NCBI GenBank assembly: GCA_016839055.1
Contig: JAEKNX010000006.1
Location: 62,001 to 126,000 of the forward strand
Direction of reading: 5' to 3'
Source of the DNA: Spirochaetales bacterium
Lineage (GTDB): Bacteria > Spirochaetota > Spirochaetia > UBA9216
Length of the DNA stretch: 64,000 nucleotides
In this document: positions 55,732 through 64,000 of the stretch, piece by piece
Layout: each line of letters starts with the position of its first letter
Position numbering within the stretch: the first letter of the stretch is position 1
Position numbers and translations under genes: made by a program
Notes under the pieces: model-generated
The model's input: the letters and a program-made list of their open reading frames with translations, nothing else
Databases searched by the model: none
Told to the model about the DNA's origin: nothing

Positions 55732-56810
55732 TAAAGCTTATAAAGCCCTATATCAGCTTTGATGAAGTAGAAGCTGAATTTCGAAAAACGTTCGAATCCG
55801 GATGGTTTACAAAGGGTCCCAACGTAGATAATTTTAAAAAAGCTTTATGTGAGTATACAGGCGCGAAATACTCCCATCTGACAACATCCGCTACAACCGC
55901 CTTAACAAGCTGCCTGAAGATACTGAATATAAAGCCCGGAGACGAAGTTGTCATTTCGGATTTCTCTTTTCCTGCAACTGCGAATGTTGTTGAAGATTTA
56001 GGGGCTGTTCCGATATTTGCAGATGTTGATTGGGAAACATTCAATATGCTGCCTGAGGCACTGGAAAAATCCATAACTGATAAAACCAAAGCGGTAATTT
56101 TTGTAGACGCGCTCGGCAACCCCAGCGGGCTGCATAAGATTAAAGATATCTGTGCTTCAAAAAATCTTCCCCTAATTGAAGACGCTGCATGTGCGATAGG
56201 ATCTTCGGAAAACGGGAAGAAGGTCGGCTCAATTGCTGATCTTACATGCTTCAGCTTTCACCCGCGAAAACTTCTTTCAACCGGCGAAGGGGGGGCAATC
56301 TTAACGAATAATGAAGAATGGAATGAAATCCTGAAAATAAAGCTTGAGCATGGTGCAAAGATTCAGGATGGAAAGTTTGATTTTGTAGATTTCGGCTATA
56401 ATTACAGGCTGCCTGAACTGCAGTCAATAATGGGGCTTTCGCAGATTAGGAAGCTTGACAGCATAGTTTCATCAAGAATAAAAATCAGAGAAGAATTTTG
56501 CACGCAGCTTGAGCCTCTGGGCTATAAGCCGCAAAGATTGTTATCTGATGTCGTCTATAATGTACAGTCTCTTGTTTTTCTTGTTCCCGATGGAGTTAAT
56601 CGGGATGCGCTTATTTCATTTTTAAAAGAGCAGGGAATAGAGTCCACAATAGGTACTTACTGCTTGTCCGGATGCACCTATTACAGAGAGCACTATAATA
56701 ATGTACAGCCGAACGCTGAGAAGCTGCAGCGGAGCACTATTACTTTTCCGTGTCATGATGATGTCGATGCATCAGCGGTATGTGACGTAATTTCACAATT
56801 TCAATCGTAG
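55728..56810 (+). CDS. DegT/DnrJ/EryC1 aminotransferase (second)
   Basis: This 360-residue PLP enzyme begins MIKLIKPYISFDEVEAEF. Motifs include TTSATTALTSCLKIL, PGDEVVISDFSFPATANVV, LIEDAACAIGSSENG and the PLP lysine in CFSFHPRKLLSTGEGG. It is distinct from the enzyme at 50236 and closer to ArnB/perosamine-type 4-aminotransferases by general look, though this is uncertain. ATG 55728 follows AGAGG by eight bases and is preferred over the GTG at 55722. Confidence 0.86.
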   Translation: MIKLIKPYISFDEVEAEFRKTFESGWFTKGPNVDNFKKALCEYTGAKYSHLTTSATTALTSCLKILNIKPGDEVVISDFSFPATANVVEDLGAVPIFADVDWETFNMLPEALEKSITDKTKAVIFVDALGNPSGLHKIKDICASKNLPLIEDAACAIGSSENGKKVGSIADLTCFSFHPRKLLSTGEGGAILTNNEEWNEILKIKLEHGAKIQDGKFDFVDFGYNYRLPELQSIMGLSQIRKLDSIVSSRIKIREEFCTQLEPLGYKPQRLLSDVVYNVQSLVFLVPDGVNRDALISFLKEQGIESTIGTYCLSGCTYYREHYNNVQPNAEKLQRSTITFPCHDDVDASAVCDVISQFQS

Positions 56811-56825
56811 ATAGGGGTTGAAGAT

Positions 56826-57407
56826 TTGAAGAATCAATATGATAACCTGCTAAAGCAGGGTGGAAATGAAGAAGATATTGATCTTTTTAAACGTATCAAA
56901 CGCCTGATTGGTCTTTTGATGAGAGAGAAAAAAAACAATCATAGCAGAGTCCTTTCTTCCGGTGATTATTTCATAGATCGCTGGGAGCGTTCGAAATTTA
57001 ATGGATTCGGTGATGGTTCATCGGTTTATGACAGCTGTCTTGTCCTCGGAGAGGTTCGGGTTGGGAAAAATACATGGGTGGGCCCATACACGGTATTAGA
57101 CGGATCTGGCGGTGGCCTTGAGATAGGTGATGATTGTAATATATCTGCGGGCGTTCATCTATATACACACGACACAGTTAACCGGGTGATTAGCGGCGGG
57201 CCCATTGAGACAGCACCGGTCAAGATTGGAAATCATGTTTATATCGGTCCTCACACGGTTATAGCAAAGGGGGTTACCATCGGCAATTATGTCGTTATAG
57301 GCGCAAACAGTCTGGTTAATTGTAATCTTCCCGATGGAGTAAAAGCCTATGGGACTCCAGCTGTTGCTACAGGCTCATCCGGCCGGAAGATGAATGAAGA
57401 AAGCTAA
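56826..57407 (+). CDS. Hexapeptide acyltransferase (WbbJ/maltose acetyltransferase-like)
   Basis: This 193-residue protein has a helical N-terminus and then left-handed beta-helix repeats: VRVGKNTWVGPYTVLDGSGG, LEIGDDCNISAGVHLYTHDT, VKIGNHVYIGPHTVIAKGV. The histidine in VHLYTHD is the expected catalytic residue. It would O- or N-acetylate a sugar of the polymer. A TTG start at 56826 follows AGGGG. It overlaps the next glycosyltransferase gene by 14 bases. Confidence 0.8.
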   Translation: MKNQYDNLLKQGGNEEDIDLFKRIKRLIGLLMREKKNNHSRVLSSGDYFIDRWERSKFNGFGDGSSVYDSCLVLGEVRVGKNTWVGPYTVLDGSGGGLEIGDDCNISAGVHLYTHDTVNRVISGGPIETAPVKIGNHVYIGPHTVIAKGVTIGNYVVIGANSLVNCNLPDGVKAYGTPAVATGSSGRKMNEES

Positions 57408-58698
57408 AAAAAAGCGGGTTTTCCTTGGACCCTGTGAAGTGGCAGGTTACTGCAGTAATCTTAATTTCGGTTTCAAAGAGATTAAACAAGATGTCAGTTT
57501 CATTGATCTTTGGGACCACCCTTTTGATTACGGTGGGAACGATAATGGACTTTTAGAAAACATTTTAAGAAAATTTAAAAAAGCATATTGCAAAAATACA
57601 AAGAAACAGCTTCTGAAAAAACTTGTTTTTGGCTTTCTTAATATATTGTTCAGCTTAATCTATTTTATTAAGGCTGTATTTTCGTATGATGTTTTCATCT
57701 TTATTTTTGGATATTCACTTTTACCGAATAACATTGATTTACCTGTCTTAAAGTTTTTCAGGAAGAAGATAATTTTCAATATTGCCCTGGGCAGCGAGGC
57801 GCGGCCTCCGTACATGAACGGAGTTTATCAGAATAAAGACGGCTCGGGCGGTTTGGATTTAAAAGTATTGGAAAAACTGACCCGGAAAATAAAGAAGAGA
57901 GTATCCGGAATAGAAGCCTGGAGTGATATAGTCATCGGATCGCCTTTTTCATCATCACAGTTTACTACTAAGAAATTCGTTAATTATTTCGATCTTGGTT
58001 TTCCAAGAAAAGTAACTGAAGTGCCGGCAGCCGGGGCAGAAAATAATGCCTGCATAATTCTTCATTCGCCATCACATCCTGCGGCGAAAGGTTCTTTTGA
58101 AATAATTGAAGCAGTGGAAAACTTAAAACAGAGAGGGTATGAAATAGAATTTATCTTGTTGAAGGATAAAACTAATAAAGAAGTTCTGGAAGAGCTGTCA
58201 AAATGTGATTTTGTCGTAGATCAATTGTATTCAGATACTCCGCTCGCCGGCTTTGCCTGTGAGGCCGCAGTGTTTGGTAAAGCGGCAGTAGTCGGTGGAT
58301 ACGCTTTGAAGGAATTTCAAAAATACATTCATTCTTCAATGATGCCTCCCTCCGTCTTTTGTAAACCCGATGAATTATTGAACACTATTGAGCTGATGAT
58401 TACCGATAAAGAATTGAGGAAATCAGCAGGAAAAGCTTCTTCTGAGTTTATTAATGTAAAGTGGTCTGCTGCCGCGGTTGCCGGTCGTTATCAGGATTTA
58501 TTATTTGATGAGATTAAGGAAGAAATGTTTGTTGATCCCTTAAATATTGAATATCTGTATGGTGTCGGCCAGTCTCAAGAGCGGACTAAAGAGATAGTTG
58601 CATCTATGGTTAAAACTTACGGTAAGTCTTCATTACAGTTAGACCATAATCCTGTGCTTAGAGACAAACTTCTTAAGTTTGCAGGGATGTCTGATTGA
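57394..58698 (+). CDS. Glycosyltransferase-like protein (GT-B fold)
   Basis: This 434-residue protein starts RVFLGPCEVAGYCSNLNFGF and has a hydrophobic middle stretch (FGFLNILFSLIYFIKAVFSYDVFIF). Its C-terminal half shows a GT-B pattern: IILHSPSHPAAKGSFEIIEAV, the acidic strand CDFVVDQLYSDTPLAGFACEAAVFGKAAVVG, then YALKEF. I infer a glycosyltransferase from this pattern and the cluster. The exact family is not recognised. The ATG has GGAAGATGA before it. It overlaps the flippase gene by four bases. Confidence 0.65.
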   Translation: MKKAKKKRVFLGPCEVAGYCSNLNFGFKEIKQDVSFIDLWDHPFDYGGNDNGLLENILRKFKKAYCKNTKKQLLKKLVFGFLNILFSLIYFIKAVFSYDVFIFIFGYSLLPNNIDLPVLKFFRKKIIFNIALGSEARPPYMNGVYQNKDGSGGLDLKVLEKLTRKIKKRVSGIEAWSDIVIGSPFSSSQFTTKKFVNYFDLGFPRKVTEVPAAGAENNACIILHSPSHPAAKGSFEIIEAVENLKQRGYEIEFILLKDKTNKEVLEELSKCDFVVDQLYSDTPLAGFACEAAVFGKAAVVGGYALKEFQKYIHSSMMPPSVFCKPDELLNTIELMITDKELRKSAGKASSEFINVKWSAAAVAGRYQDLLFDEIKEEMFVDPLNIEYLYGVGQSQERTKEIVASMVKTYGKSSLQLDHNPVLRDKLLKFAGMSD

Positions 58699-60134
58699 TT
58701 AAGCGTTTCTTTAAAGACGGATTGATCTATTCAATCCCGTCATTCGTAAGCCGTGGGATTTCTGTTTTACTTATCCCCTTGTACACCCGGGTGTTGTCTC
58801 CCGCAGACTACGGTGCCTGGGACATGCTTCTGGTTTTTATGAACCTTGTCCGGTTGACGGTTGCTTTGGAAATATCTCAGGCGGTGGCCAGATTTTATTC
58901 CCATGAAAAAGGTGAGAAAAACAAATCTGTCTGCGCATCGACGGCTTTATGGTTCACAATTGCAGCGAACGGGTTATTCTTTGTAATAGCACAGTTGTTT
59001 GCCGTTCCAATAAGCGGTATTCTCCTGGGCTCAGATGATTTAACTCCTATATTCCGGCTTGGTTTGGTTCTTGGACTATTCAATGGTGTTTTTTATCTGG
59101 TACAGAATCAGTTTCGGTGGGAACTGAAATCAAAAGGTTATGCCCTTGTAAGTCTTATCGTATCATTTGTGACAGCCGGACTTTCAGTTGTCCTGGCTTA
59201 TGTTTTCAAATTTGGATTATACGGAATATTAGTGGGTTCAATTGCTGGTTCGCTGACAGGTGCAATTTATGGATTGATTGTCCTTCGGAAGACCTTCCGT
59301 TTCAGATTCAGTTTCAATAAGTTAAAACCTATGCTGCAGTTTTCTGTTCCGCTTGTTTTTTCAGGAATTGCCGTATTTATAAGCCTGTATATCGACAGAA
59401 TTATGATTCGGCATTTTCTAACACTGGACGCGCTCGGATTGTATAGTCTGGCATTTCGGTTTGCAAGTGTAATTAGTCTTCTTATGGTGGGATTTAATTC
59501 TGCGCTCACTCCGCTGATTTACAGGCATTATGAAGAGAGTGCGACACCTGGGAATTTATCAGCGATTTTCAGATATTTTATATTTTTTGCTTTGCTTGCT
59601 TATGCCGGTATGAGTATGTACGCAAAGGAAATTCTGGTTGTTTTTACGACGCCGGAGTATTATCCGGCAGCCGGCATTATTGTTTTTCTGGTTCCCGCAA
59701 TTATACTATCCAATATGTATGTCTTTGCTCCCGGAATTAATATCAGGAAAAAAACGAGTTATATTCTATTTATAAATATTGTCGGAGCAGTTCTGCAGTT
59801 TTTCTTTAATTATCTGCTTATACCGAAGTTTGGATATATTGGAGCCGCTGCAGCAACATGCCTCGGTAATCTGTGTATTTTCTCCATGTATATTGTTATC
59901 AGTCAGCGTTTATATCATGTTCCCCATAATTGGGGGCGTTTAGCCAGCGGCATAGTTGTTATTGTTGTCTTAATAGGGCTGTCTTCTCAATTGGAGCTGG
60001 CTCCATTAATTGAAGTTTTCGTTAAACTTGGTCTTCTTTGTATTGCGGCGGCAGTCTTGATGCTGTTAGGGTTTGTCAGAATAGATGAAATAGGAAGGAT
60101 GAAAAATCTTCTGCTTAAGCGAAGCGGAATCTGA
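58695..60134 (+). CDS. Polysaccharide flippase (Wzx/MATE-like oligosaccharide exporter)
   Basis: This 479-residue membrane protein has about twelve to fourteen hydrophobic helices and the family start SIPSFVSRGISVLLIPLYTRVLSPADYG. SLYIDRIMIRHFLTLDALGLYSLAFRFA is also typical. It would flip lipid-linked repeat units to the outer face of the inner membrane for polymerisation. It begins at a TTG (58695) inside the end of the preceding gene. A polymerase/ligase-like gene is two genes downstream, so a Wzx/Wzy-type route is likely. Confidence 0.88.
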   Translation: MIKRFFKDGLIYSIPSFVSRGISVLLIPLYTRVLSPADYGAWDMLLVFMNLVRLTVALEISQAVARFYSHEKGEKNKSVCASTALWFTIAANGLFFVIAQLFAVPISGILLGSDDLTPIFRLGLVLGLFNGVFYLVQNQFRWELKSKGYALVSLIVSFVTAGLSVVLAYVFKFGLYGILVGSIAGSLTGAIYGLIVLRKTFRFRFSFNKLKPMLQFSVPLVFSGIAVFISLYIDRIMIRHFLTLDALGLYSLAFRFASVISLLMVGFNSALTPLIYRHYEESATPGNLSAIFRYFIFFALLAYAGMSMYAKEILVVFTTPEYYPAAGIIVFLVPAIILSNMYVFAPGINIRKKTSYILFINIVGAVLQFFFNYLLIPKFGYIGAAAATCLGNLCIFSMYIVISQRLYHVPHNWGRLASGIVVIVVLIGLSSQLELAPLIEVFVKLGLLCIAAAVLMLLGFVRIDEIGRMKNLLLKRSGI

Positions 60135-60138
60135 ATAT

Positions 60139-61212
60139 ATGAAAATAGCATATTTGCTTAACTATCCAATTGAAAGAGAGGATGGTGTAACTTTAAAAAT
60201 AAGAACCCAGATGTCTCAGTGGAAAAAATCAGGTCATGAGGTGAAAGCCTTCAACATGTTTGAAGTAGTGGAGAATCCAAAAGTAGACGCGTCACAGTAC
60301 TATTGCGGTAACTGGTTTCAGAAAAAGTTAAAATTAAGTAATGACTTAATTCAGGATATGAAAACTTTCGCACCTGATATTTTGTATTTCAGGTTTACCT
60401 ATTGGAACAGAACACTCGGGAAGCTGCAGAAGAACTATCGAAATATTATAGAAATTAATTCCGATGATGTGAGCGAAGTAAAATTAAATTTCATTACTAT
60501 ACCGACTTTAAAAAGAGCCGGTATAGTAATTCTGGATCATTTCTTAAGAAAACCGGTTTTGTTAAATACCAACGGACTCGTCTGTGTAACAAACGAGCTT
60601 GCAGCGAAGCAGTCATTCAGTCGTTTTAATAAGCAGACAGCTGTCTGTCCGAACAGCTATGACTGTTCTGGTGAAAGTTTCAGAAAAAACATAGCGCCGA
60701 AAGGCAGCAGAACAGCCTTGTTTTTTATAGGCTCACCTGGGCAGGCCTGGCATGGAGTCGATCATATTTTAACGATGGCAGCAGAACTGAAACAATATGA
60801 TTTCCATGTTGTCGGTGAAACTGGAAATGATACTGAGAATATGTTTTTCCATGGATATCTTGAGAGAGAAGAATATCTTAAAATCATGTTAGAATGCTCA
60901 ATCTGTATTGGCACACTGGCTCTCTATAGAAAAAAGCTTGAAGAGGCTTCCCCTCTTAAGGTCCGGGAGTATATCGCCTGCGGCTACCCGGTAATAATTG
61001 GATATAGGGATACCGCTTTTGAGGATTCACCTGGTTTACCGGAATGGATACATTATCAGGATTTTAGTCATAATGTTAATACAGCAGAAATTACTGACTT
61101 CGTTGAGAAAATGAAAGATTATATTGTGGAAGAACGCGAAGGCGCTCAATTTATAGATTCTCGAATAATTGAAAATAAGCGGGTGATTTTTTTTGAGGAG
61201 ATTCTGTTTTGA
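60139..61212 (+). CDS. Glycosyltransferase (GT4-like)
   Basis: This 357-residue protein starts MKIAYLLNYPIEREDGVTLKI and has a GT-B layout. The N-terminal domain includes LYFRFTYWNRTLGKL and IIEINSDD. The C-terminal nucleotide-sugar domain includes ALFFIGSPGQAWHGVDHIL, VVGETGN and the loop EEASPLKVREYIACGYPVI with the glutamate of retaining GT4 enzymes. It would add one sugar to the lipid-linked unit. It follows the flippase by four bases and overlaps the next gene by four. Confidence 0.8.
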   Translation: MKIAYLLNYPIEREDGVTLKIRTQMSQWKKSGHEVKAFNMFEVVENPKVDASQYYCGNWFQKKLKLSNDLIQDMKTFAPDILYFRFTYWNRTLGKLQKNYRNIIEINSDDVSEVKLNFITIPTLKRAGIVILDHFLRKPVLLNTNGLVCVTNELAAKQSFSRFNKQTAVCPNSYDCSGESFRKNIAPKGSRTALFFIGSPGQAWHGVDHILTMAAELKQYDFHVVGETGNDTENMFFHGYLEREEYLKIMLECSICIGTLALYRKKLEEASPLKVREYIACGYPVIIGYRDTAFEDSPGLPEWIHYQDFSHNVNTAEITDFVEKMKDYIVEEREGAQFIDSRIIENKRVIFFEEILF

Positions 61213-62432
61213 AAAAATTAGAAGCAGCCTTTCCTCGAATCCTCGGAGTTTTTGGTTTTTTATCAATATTATTTCATAACTTTGCTGTGTTCAGATTTGC
61301 AGACAGGGCGTTTACCGTTCCGGATATTCTCATCCCAATCATACTTATTATCATAGTAATTATTGGAAGATTTAACAAAAAAAGACTTTTTATTTCAGCT
61401 GGATTGATTTTCGGAATTCCTCTATTAAGCATGATTATCTCCGTCAGTTTAGCCGAAAGCATGAATAGTTTTCTTCCTGTTCTTCTTTATGGAACCTTCT
61501 TCTCTCTGTATTTTTCAGCTACTAATATAGATACAAAAGCTCTTGTTAAAGGTTTTTTAACTGCAATGGTCTTGGCTGTTATTTTCGGTCTCCTCCAGTA
61601 TGTACTGATAAATATGAAAATAGCGACGGACAGGTGGGTTGTGTATCCTTTTGGTGAACGAACCGCCTTTGGTTTTGGTTTGTTTCGGGGAGTTAAAAGT
61701 GGCAGCTGGCGAGCTAATTCAATATTCTGGGAACCGTCAATGCTCGGGTTATTTTCAGCAGCGGCTTTTATTCTGGATTATCACATAAATAGAAAAGAAA
61801 AAATAAGGAAAATTATATATTTAGTGGGAGTTATTCTTAGTTATTCTACTACTGCATATATTGTTATAGCAGTATGTGTAATTTATATTCTGATTCCAAA
61901 GACAAAAAGTAAGTTATTAAAAGCTTATGTTTTTTTAATCATACTTTTACCCGTATTTTTGCTGTTATTGAGCTTAAGTCCGAGAGTCATTAATGCATTC
62001 GGCAGAGTTTCAGAGCTTTCAAACCAACACTCATCCGGTTATGCCAGAATCTCTGCGCCGCTGGAACTCACTCGTCATGTGCTTGCGACAAAACCTCTGG
62101 GCCTAGGCTTGGGAGCGGCCGACCATTATCTTCGTTTCCTTGCACCTCCTGATTTAAGCCGTCAATTTGCGGGGGACAGAGCAGTTCATAACAGTTTCTT
62201 CCTGCTTATTATATGGTTCGGGTTTGGCTCTGTTTTTTACTTTATATTTTATTTAAGGCTCTTTCTTTCAACAGGGATTACACATTCGGTTTATCTTTTC
62301 CTTTTAGTACTTTTCTTCCTATTAGGAACAGGAGCAATTACAATGTTTGTCAGCTGGCTGCTGCTGGCACTTGCTCTTCCCTTGGCATTTCAATACACGG
62401 ATGAGGTTCATGAAAATACTCTGGATAACTAA
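61209..62432 (+). CDS. O-antigen polymerase/ligase-like membrane protein (Wzy/WaaL type)
   Basis: This 407-residue protein has about ten to twelve hydrophobic segments and a large outer loop (about 255-320). The loop holds RANSIFWEPSMLGL earlier and then KPLGLGLGAADHYLRF with GDRAVHNSFFLLIIWFG, the pattern of the O-antigen ligase/polymerase superfamily. It would join repeat units or attach the polymer. It starts at a TTG (61209) overlapping the previous gene. Polymerase and ligase cannot be told apart here. Confidence 0.82.
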   Translation: MKKLEAAFPRILGVFGFLSILFHNFAVFRFADRAFTVPDILIPIILIIIVIIGRFNKKRLFISAGLIFGIPLLSMIISVSLAESMNSFLPVLLYGTFFSLYFSATNIDTKALVKGFLTAMVLAVIFGLLQYVLINMKIATDRWVVYPFGERTAFGFGLFRGVKSGSWRANSIFWEPSMLGLFSAAAFILDYHINRKEKIRKIIYLVGVILSYSTTAYIVIAVCVIYILIPKTKSKLLKAYVFLIILLPVFLLLLSLSPRVINAFGRVSELSNQHSSGYARISAPLELTRHVLATKPLGLGLGAADHYLRFLAPPDLSRQFAGDRAVHNSFFLLIIWFGFGSVFYFIFYLRLFLSTGITHSVYLFLLVLFFLLGTGAITMFVSWLLLALALPLAFQYTDEVHENTLDN

Positions 62433-63678
62433 TTTTGTTCTTCATTCCTCCGGGCTAGGCGGATCAAAAAAAGTTTTGAGCGGAACATGGCTGGAGGCTA
62501 TGCTTCGTATCCTGACATTAGATGACGGAATTGAACTTCATGTAGGGATGTTTGCCGGGAGATCTTCACCTCCCCAGACAACAGATGGAATTAATTATTA
62601 TTGGATAAAGGCAACGAGGCAATTCTTTTCATATAAATCAAACTTCAGAATGCGAAAAACAATCGAGGAACTAATTGAAACAGTTTCACCTGATATTGTC
62701 CATATTCAGGGTACAGAGTTTCCCAGATGTGAAGCGGTAATTGACAGCTGCAGGAAAAGGAACATAAAGGTTATTGCATCTATTCAGGGATTAATTTCAG
62801 TTATATCAAACTACTATCTTGCGGAGGTTTCCGCGGCGGAGTGGTTGCGCCGAAGTTCATTCCGCGATTTTCTCTTAGGCTATACAATTCCGCGCCAGGC
62901 TTATTTCTGCAGAATGAGGGGTGAGGCAGAAAGATCGATGATAATTAAACTTGACGCCGTGCTCGGCAGGACCGATTGGGATAGGGCGCATGTACGGGAA
63001 ATTGCTCCTGAAACTGATTATTTCCACAGTCCGGAATTATTAAGGCCTGAATTTTATAATAATAAATGGATTTTAAATCAAACACCTGTACTACTTACCG
63101 GTAACATGAGTTCACCTCTTAAAGGCCTTCATACCATTTTGAGAGCTTTGAAACTCCTGCAGCGTGATTATCCTGAAATTAAACTCAGGATAATCGGTGA
63201 AAATCTTTATGAGCCGTCAAAATTTAAACGGAAATTGATAAAGAAATCTTATATCAATTATATAAGTAGGCTGATAGAAAACTTACGGCTCAATGACTGC
63301 GTAGAATGGCTAGGCCCCTGTAATGCGGAGCAGATTATTGCCGCGATGAATAGTTCAAGCATATATATCCAGGCATCTTCAATTGAAAACAGTCCTAACT
63401 CGCTCATTGAGGCCTTGCAGATAGGCATGCCCGTTGTTGCTAGTGGTGTAGGCGGCACCCTGAATATGCTTGAGCATGGGAAAGACGGATTTATTTACAG
63501 ATCCGGTGATGAAGCCCTCCTGTCCTATTATGTTTCAAAACTCCTGGGGTCGAAATCTTTATTAAAACAATTTTCCGAATATTCATATAATAAAAACAGA
63601 GCAAGGCTTTCTTCAGGAAAAGCATCCTGCAGCAGTCTATTAGATATTTACAGCGGATTAATAAATGGCGGGCGATAG
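62410..63678 (+). CDS. Glycosyltransferase family 4 protein
   Basis: This roughly 422-residue GT-B enzyme starts MKILWITNFVLHSSGLGGSKKVLSGTW. The donor-binding domain has PVLLTGNMSSPLKGLHTILRAL, LRIIGENLYEP, VEWLGPCNAEQIIAAMNSSSIYIQASSIENSPNSLIEALQIGMPVVAS and GVGGTLNMLEHGKDGF. The E-x7-E loop of retaining GT4 enzymes is present (IENSPNSLIEA). ATG 62401 and ATG 62410 are both possible starts. It overlaps the preceding membrane protein gene by about 23 bases. Confidence 0.85.
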   Translation: MKILWITNFVLHSSGLGGSKKVLSGTWLEAMLRILTLDDGIELHVGMFAGRSSPPQTTDGINYYWIKATRQFFSYKSNFRMRKTIEELIETVSPDIVHIQGTEFPRCEAVIDSCRKRNIKVIASIQGLISVISNYYLAEVSAAEWLRRSSFRDFLLGYTIPRQAYFCRMRGEAERSMIIKLDAVLGRTDWDRAHVREIAPETDYFHSPELLRPEFYNNKWILNQTPVLLTGNMSSPLKGLHTILRALKLLQRDYPEIKLRIIGENLYEPSKFKRKLIKKSYINYISRLIENLRLNDCVEWLGPCNAEQIIAAMNSSSIYIQASSIENSPNSLIEALQIGMPVVASGVGGTLNMLEHGKDGFIYRSGDEALLSYYVSKLLGSKSLLKQFSEYSYNKNRARLSSGKASCSSLLDIYSGLINGGR

Positions 63679-64000
63679 ATACTTATATATTTGCGGAATG
63701 GTGGAACCGGATGATCCCGGGTTTATAGAAATGAAGTCAATAGATGTTTCTGCTGATACTTTAAGTAAACTCTTTTATTCCGGTTTCATTGAGAACCTGC
63801 GTTGTCCTGTGGATGTTATCCGGGATCGTTACGGCCTGCTCTATCCGGCTTTGCCTAAGGTTCTTAAGAAAAAGAAAAAGCTTAACTCTGACTCTTCCTG
63901 TTTAACCACTGTTTCATATATGAATAAGAATAAAATTATAAAGATGATAAGCAAATCATTTACCTTAATGATTGAAGCTGTAAAATGGGTATTAAAATAT
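63665..64000 (+). CDS. Unknown protein of the polysaccharide cluster, N-terminal part
   Basis: A frame from ATG 63665, overlapping the previous stop by 14 bases, runs off the right edge with 112 codons. It begins MAGDRYLYICGMVEPDDPGF and includes KSIDVSADTLSKLFYSG, YGLLYPALPKVLKKKKK and a hydrophobic-basic stretch. A glycosyltransferase is likely from context, but no family motif is visible in this part. Confidence 0.6.
   Translation, partial: MAGDRYLYICGMVEPDDPGFIEMKSIDVSADTLSKLFYSGFIENLRCPVDVIRDRYGLLYPALPKVLKKKKKLNSDSSCLTTVSYMNKNKIIKMISKSFTLMIEAVKWVLKY

Overview
This 64 kb window looks like the replication-origin region of a Gram-negative bacterium, most likely a spirochaete (Spirochaetota, Spirochaeta/Treponema-like). 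That placement is an inference from gene order (dnaA-dnaN-recF-DUF721 with gyrB-gyrA divergent) and protein character. There is no rRNA in the window to confirm it. GC content is moderate, and most genes have recognisable Shine-Dalgarno (SD) sites with frequent TTG/GTG starts.

Layout. (1) 1-5.0 kb: the 5' part of a secreted barrel-like protein, the methyl-cycle genes metK and ahcY, and a WecA/TagO-type lipid carrier transferase. (2) 5.1-13.1 kb, minus strand: dnaA-dnaN-recF-DUF721-rpmH-rnpA-yidD-yidC-jag, the classic origin cluster. rpmH (51 codons) overlaps rnpA. (3) 13.06-13.5 kb: oriC, with three DnaA boxes at 11-bp spacing and an AT-rich stretch. (4) 13.5-21.5 kb: gyrB-gyrA, then two perfect parS palindromes between convergent gyrA and add, then a NifU-domain gene and parA-parB. 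One parS is the stem of the gyrA terminator. (5) 21.7-25.6 kb: four serine tRNAs with different anticodons, tRNA-Arg(GCG), SRP RNA, and dnaX-ybaB-recR. (6) 25.8-38.1 kb: a MarR regulator, a BASS-type transporter, gatC-gatA-gatB-aspS, a TetR regulator with an Fe-S flavin oxidoreductase, a Uma2 protein, a small outer-membrane-like protein and a PfkB sugar/adenosine kinase.

(7) 38.1-48.45 kb is the most unusual part. It is an array of roughly 20 full or partial copies of a repeat of about 245 bp, with imperfect terminal inverted repeats of about 50 bp. A 46-bp micro-module present at zero, one or two sites gives unit lengths near 245, 290 and 335 bp. Accessory genes sit in gaps between the blocks: a GxxExxY protein, a DUF4143 ATPase, a MntA/HepT pair with an alkaline phosphatase, and a second nucleotidyltransferase/HI0074 pair. 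Diverged single copies lie just after the stop codons of marR and aspS, and a related-looking inverted-repeat element follows metK. I see no transposase or integrase in the window. This repeat/cassette island is the best candidate for an undescribed system.

(8) 48.5-64 kb, plus strand: a polysaccharide cluster. It has a winged-helix regulator, a 40-residue membrane peptide, a WbpB/WbpE/WbpD/WbpA-like set for a 2,3-diacetamido uronic acid nucleotide sugar, a second aminosugar set, a flippase, a polymerase/ligase-like protein and several glycosyltransferases, the last cut by the window edge. The WecA-like enzyme at 3.9 kb could supply the lipid-linked first sugar for it (inference).
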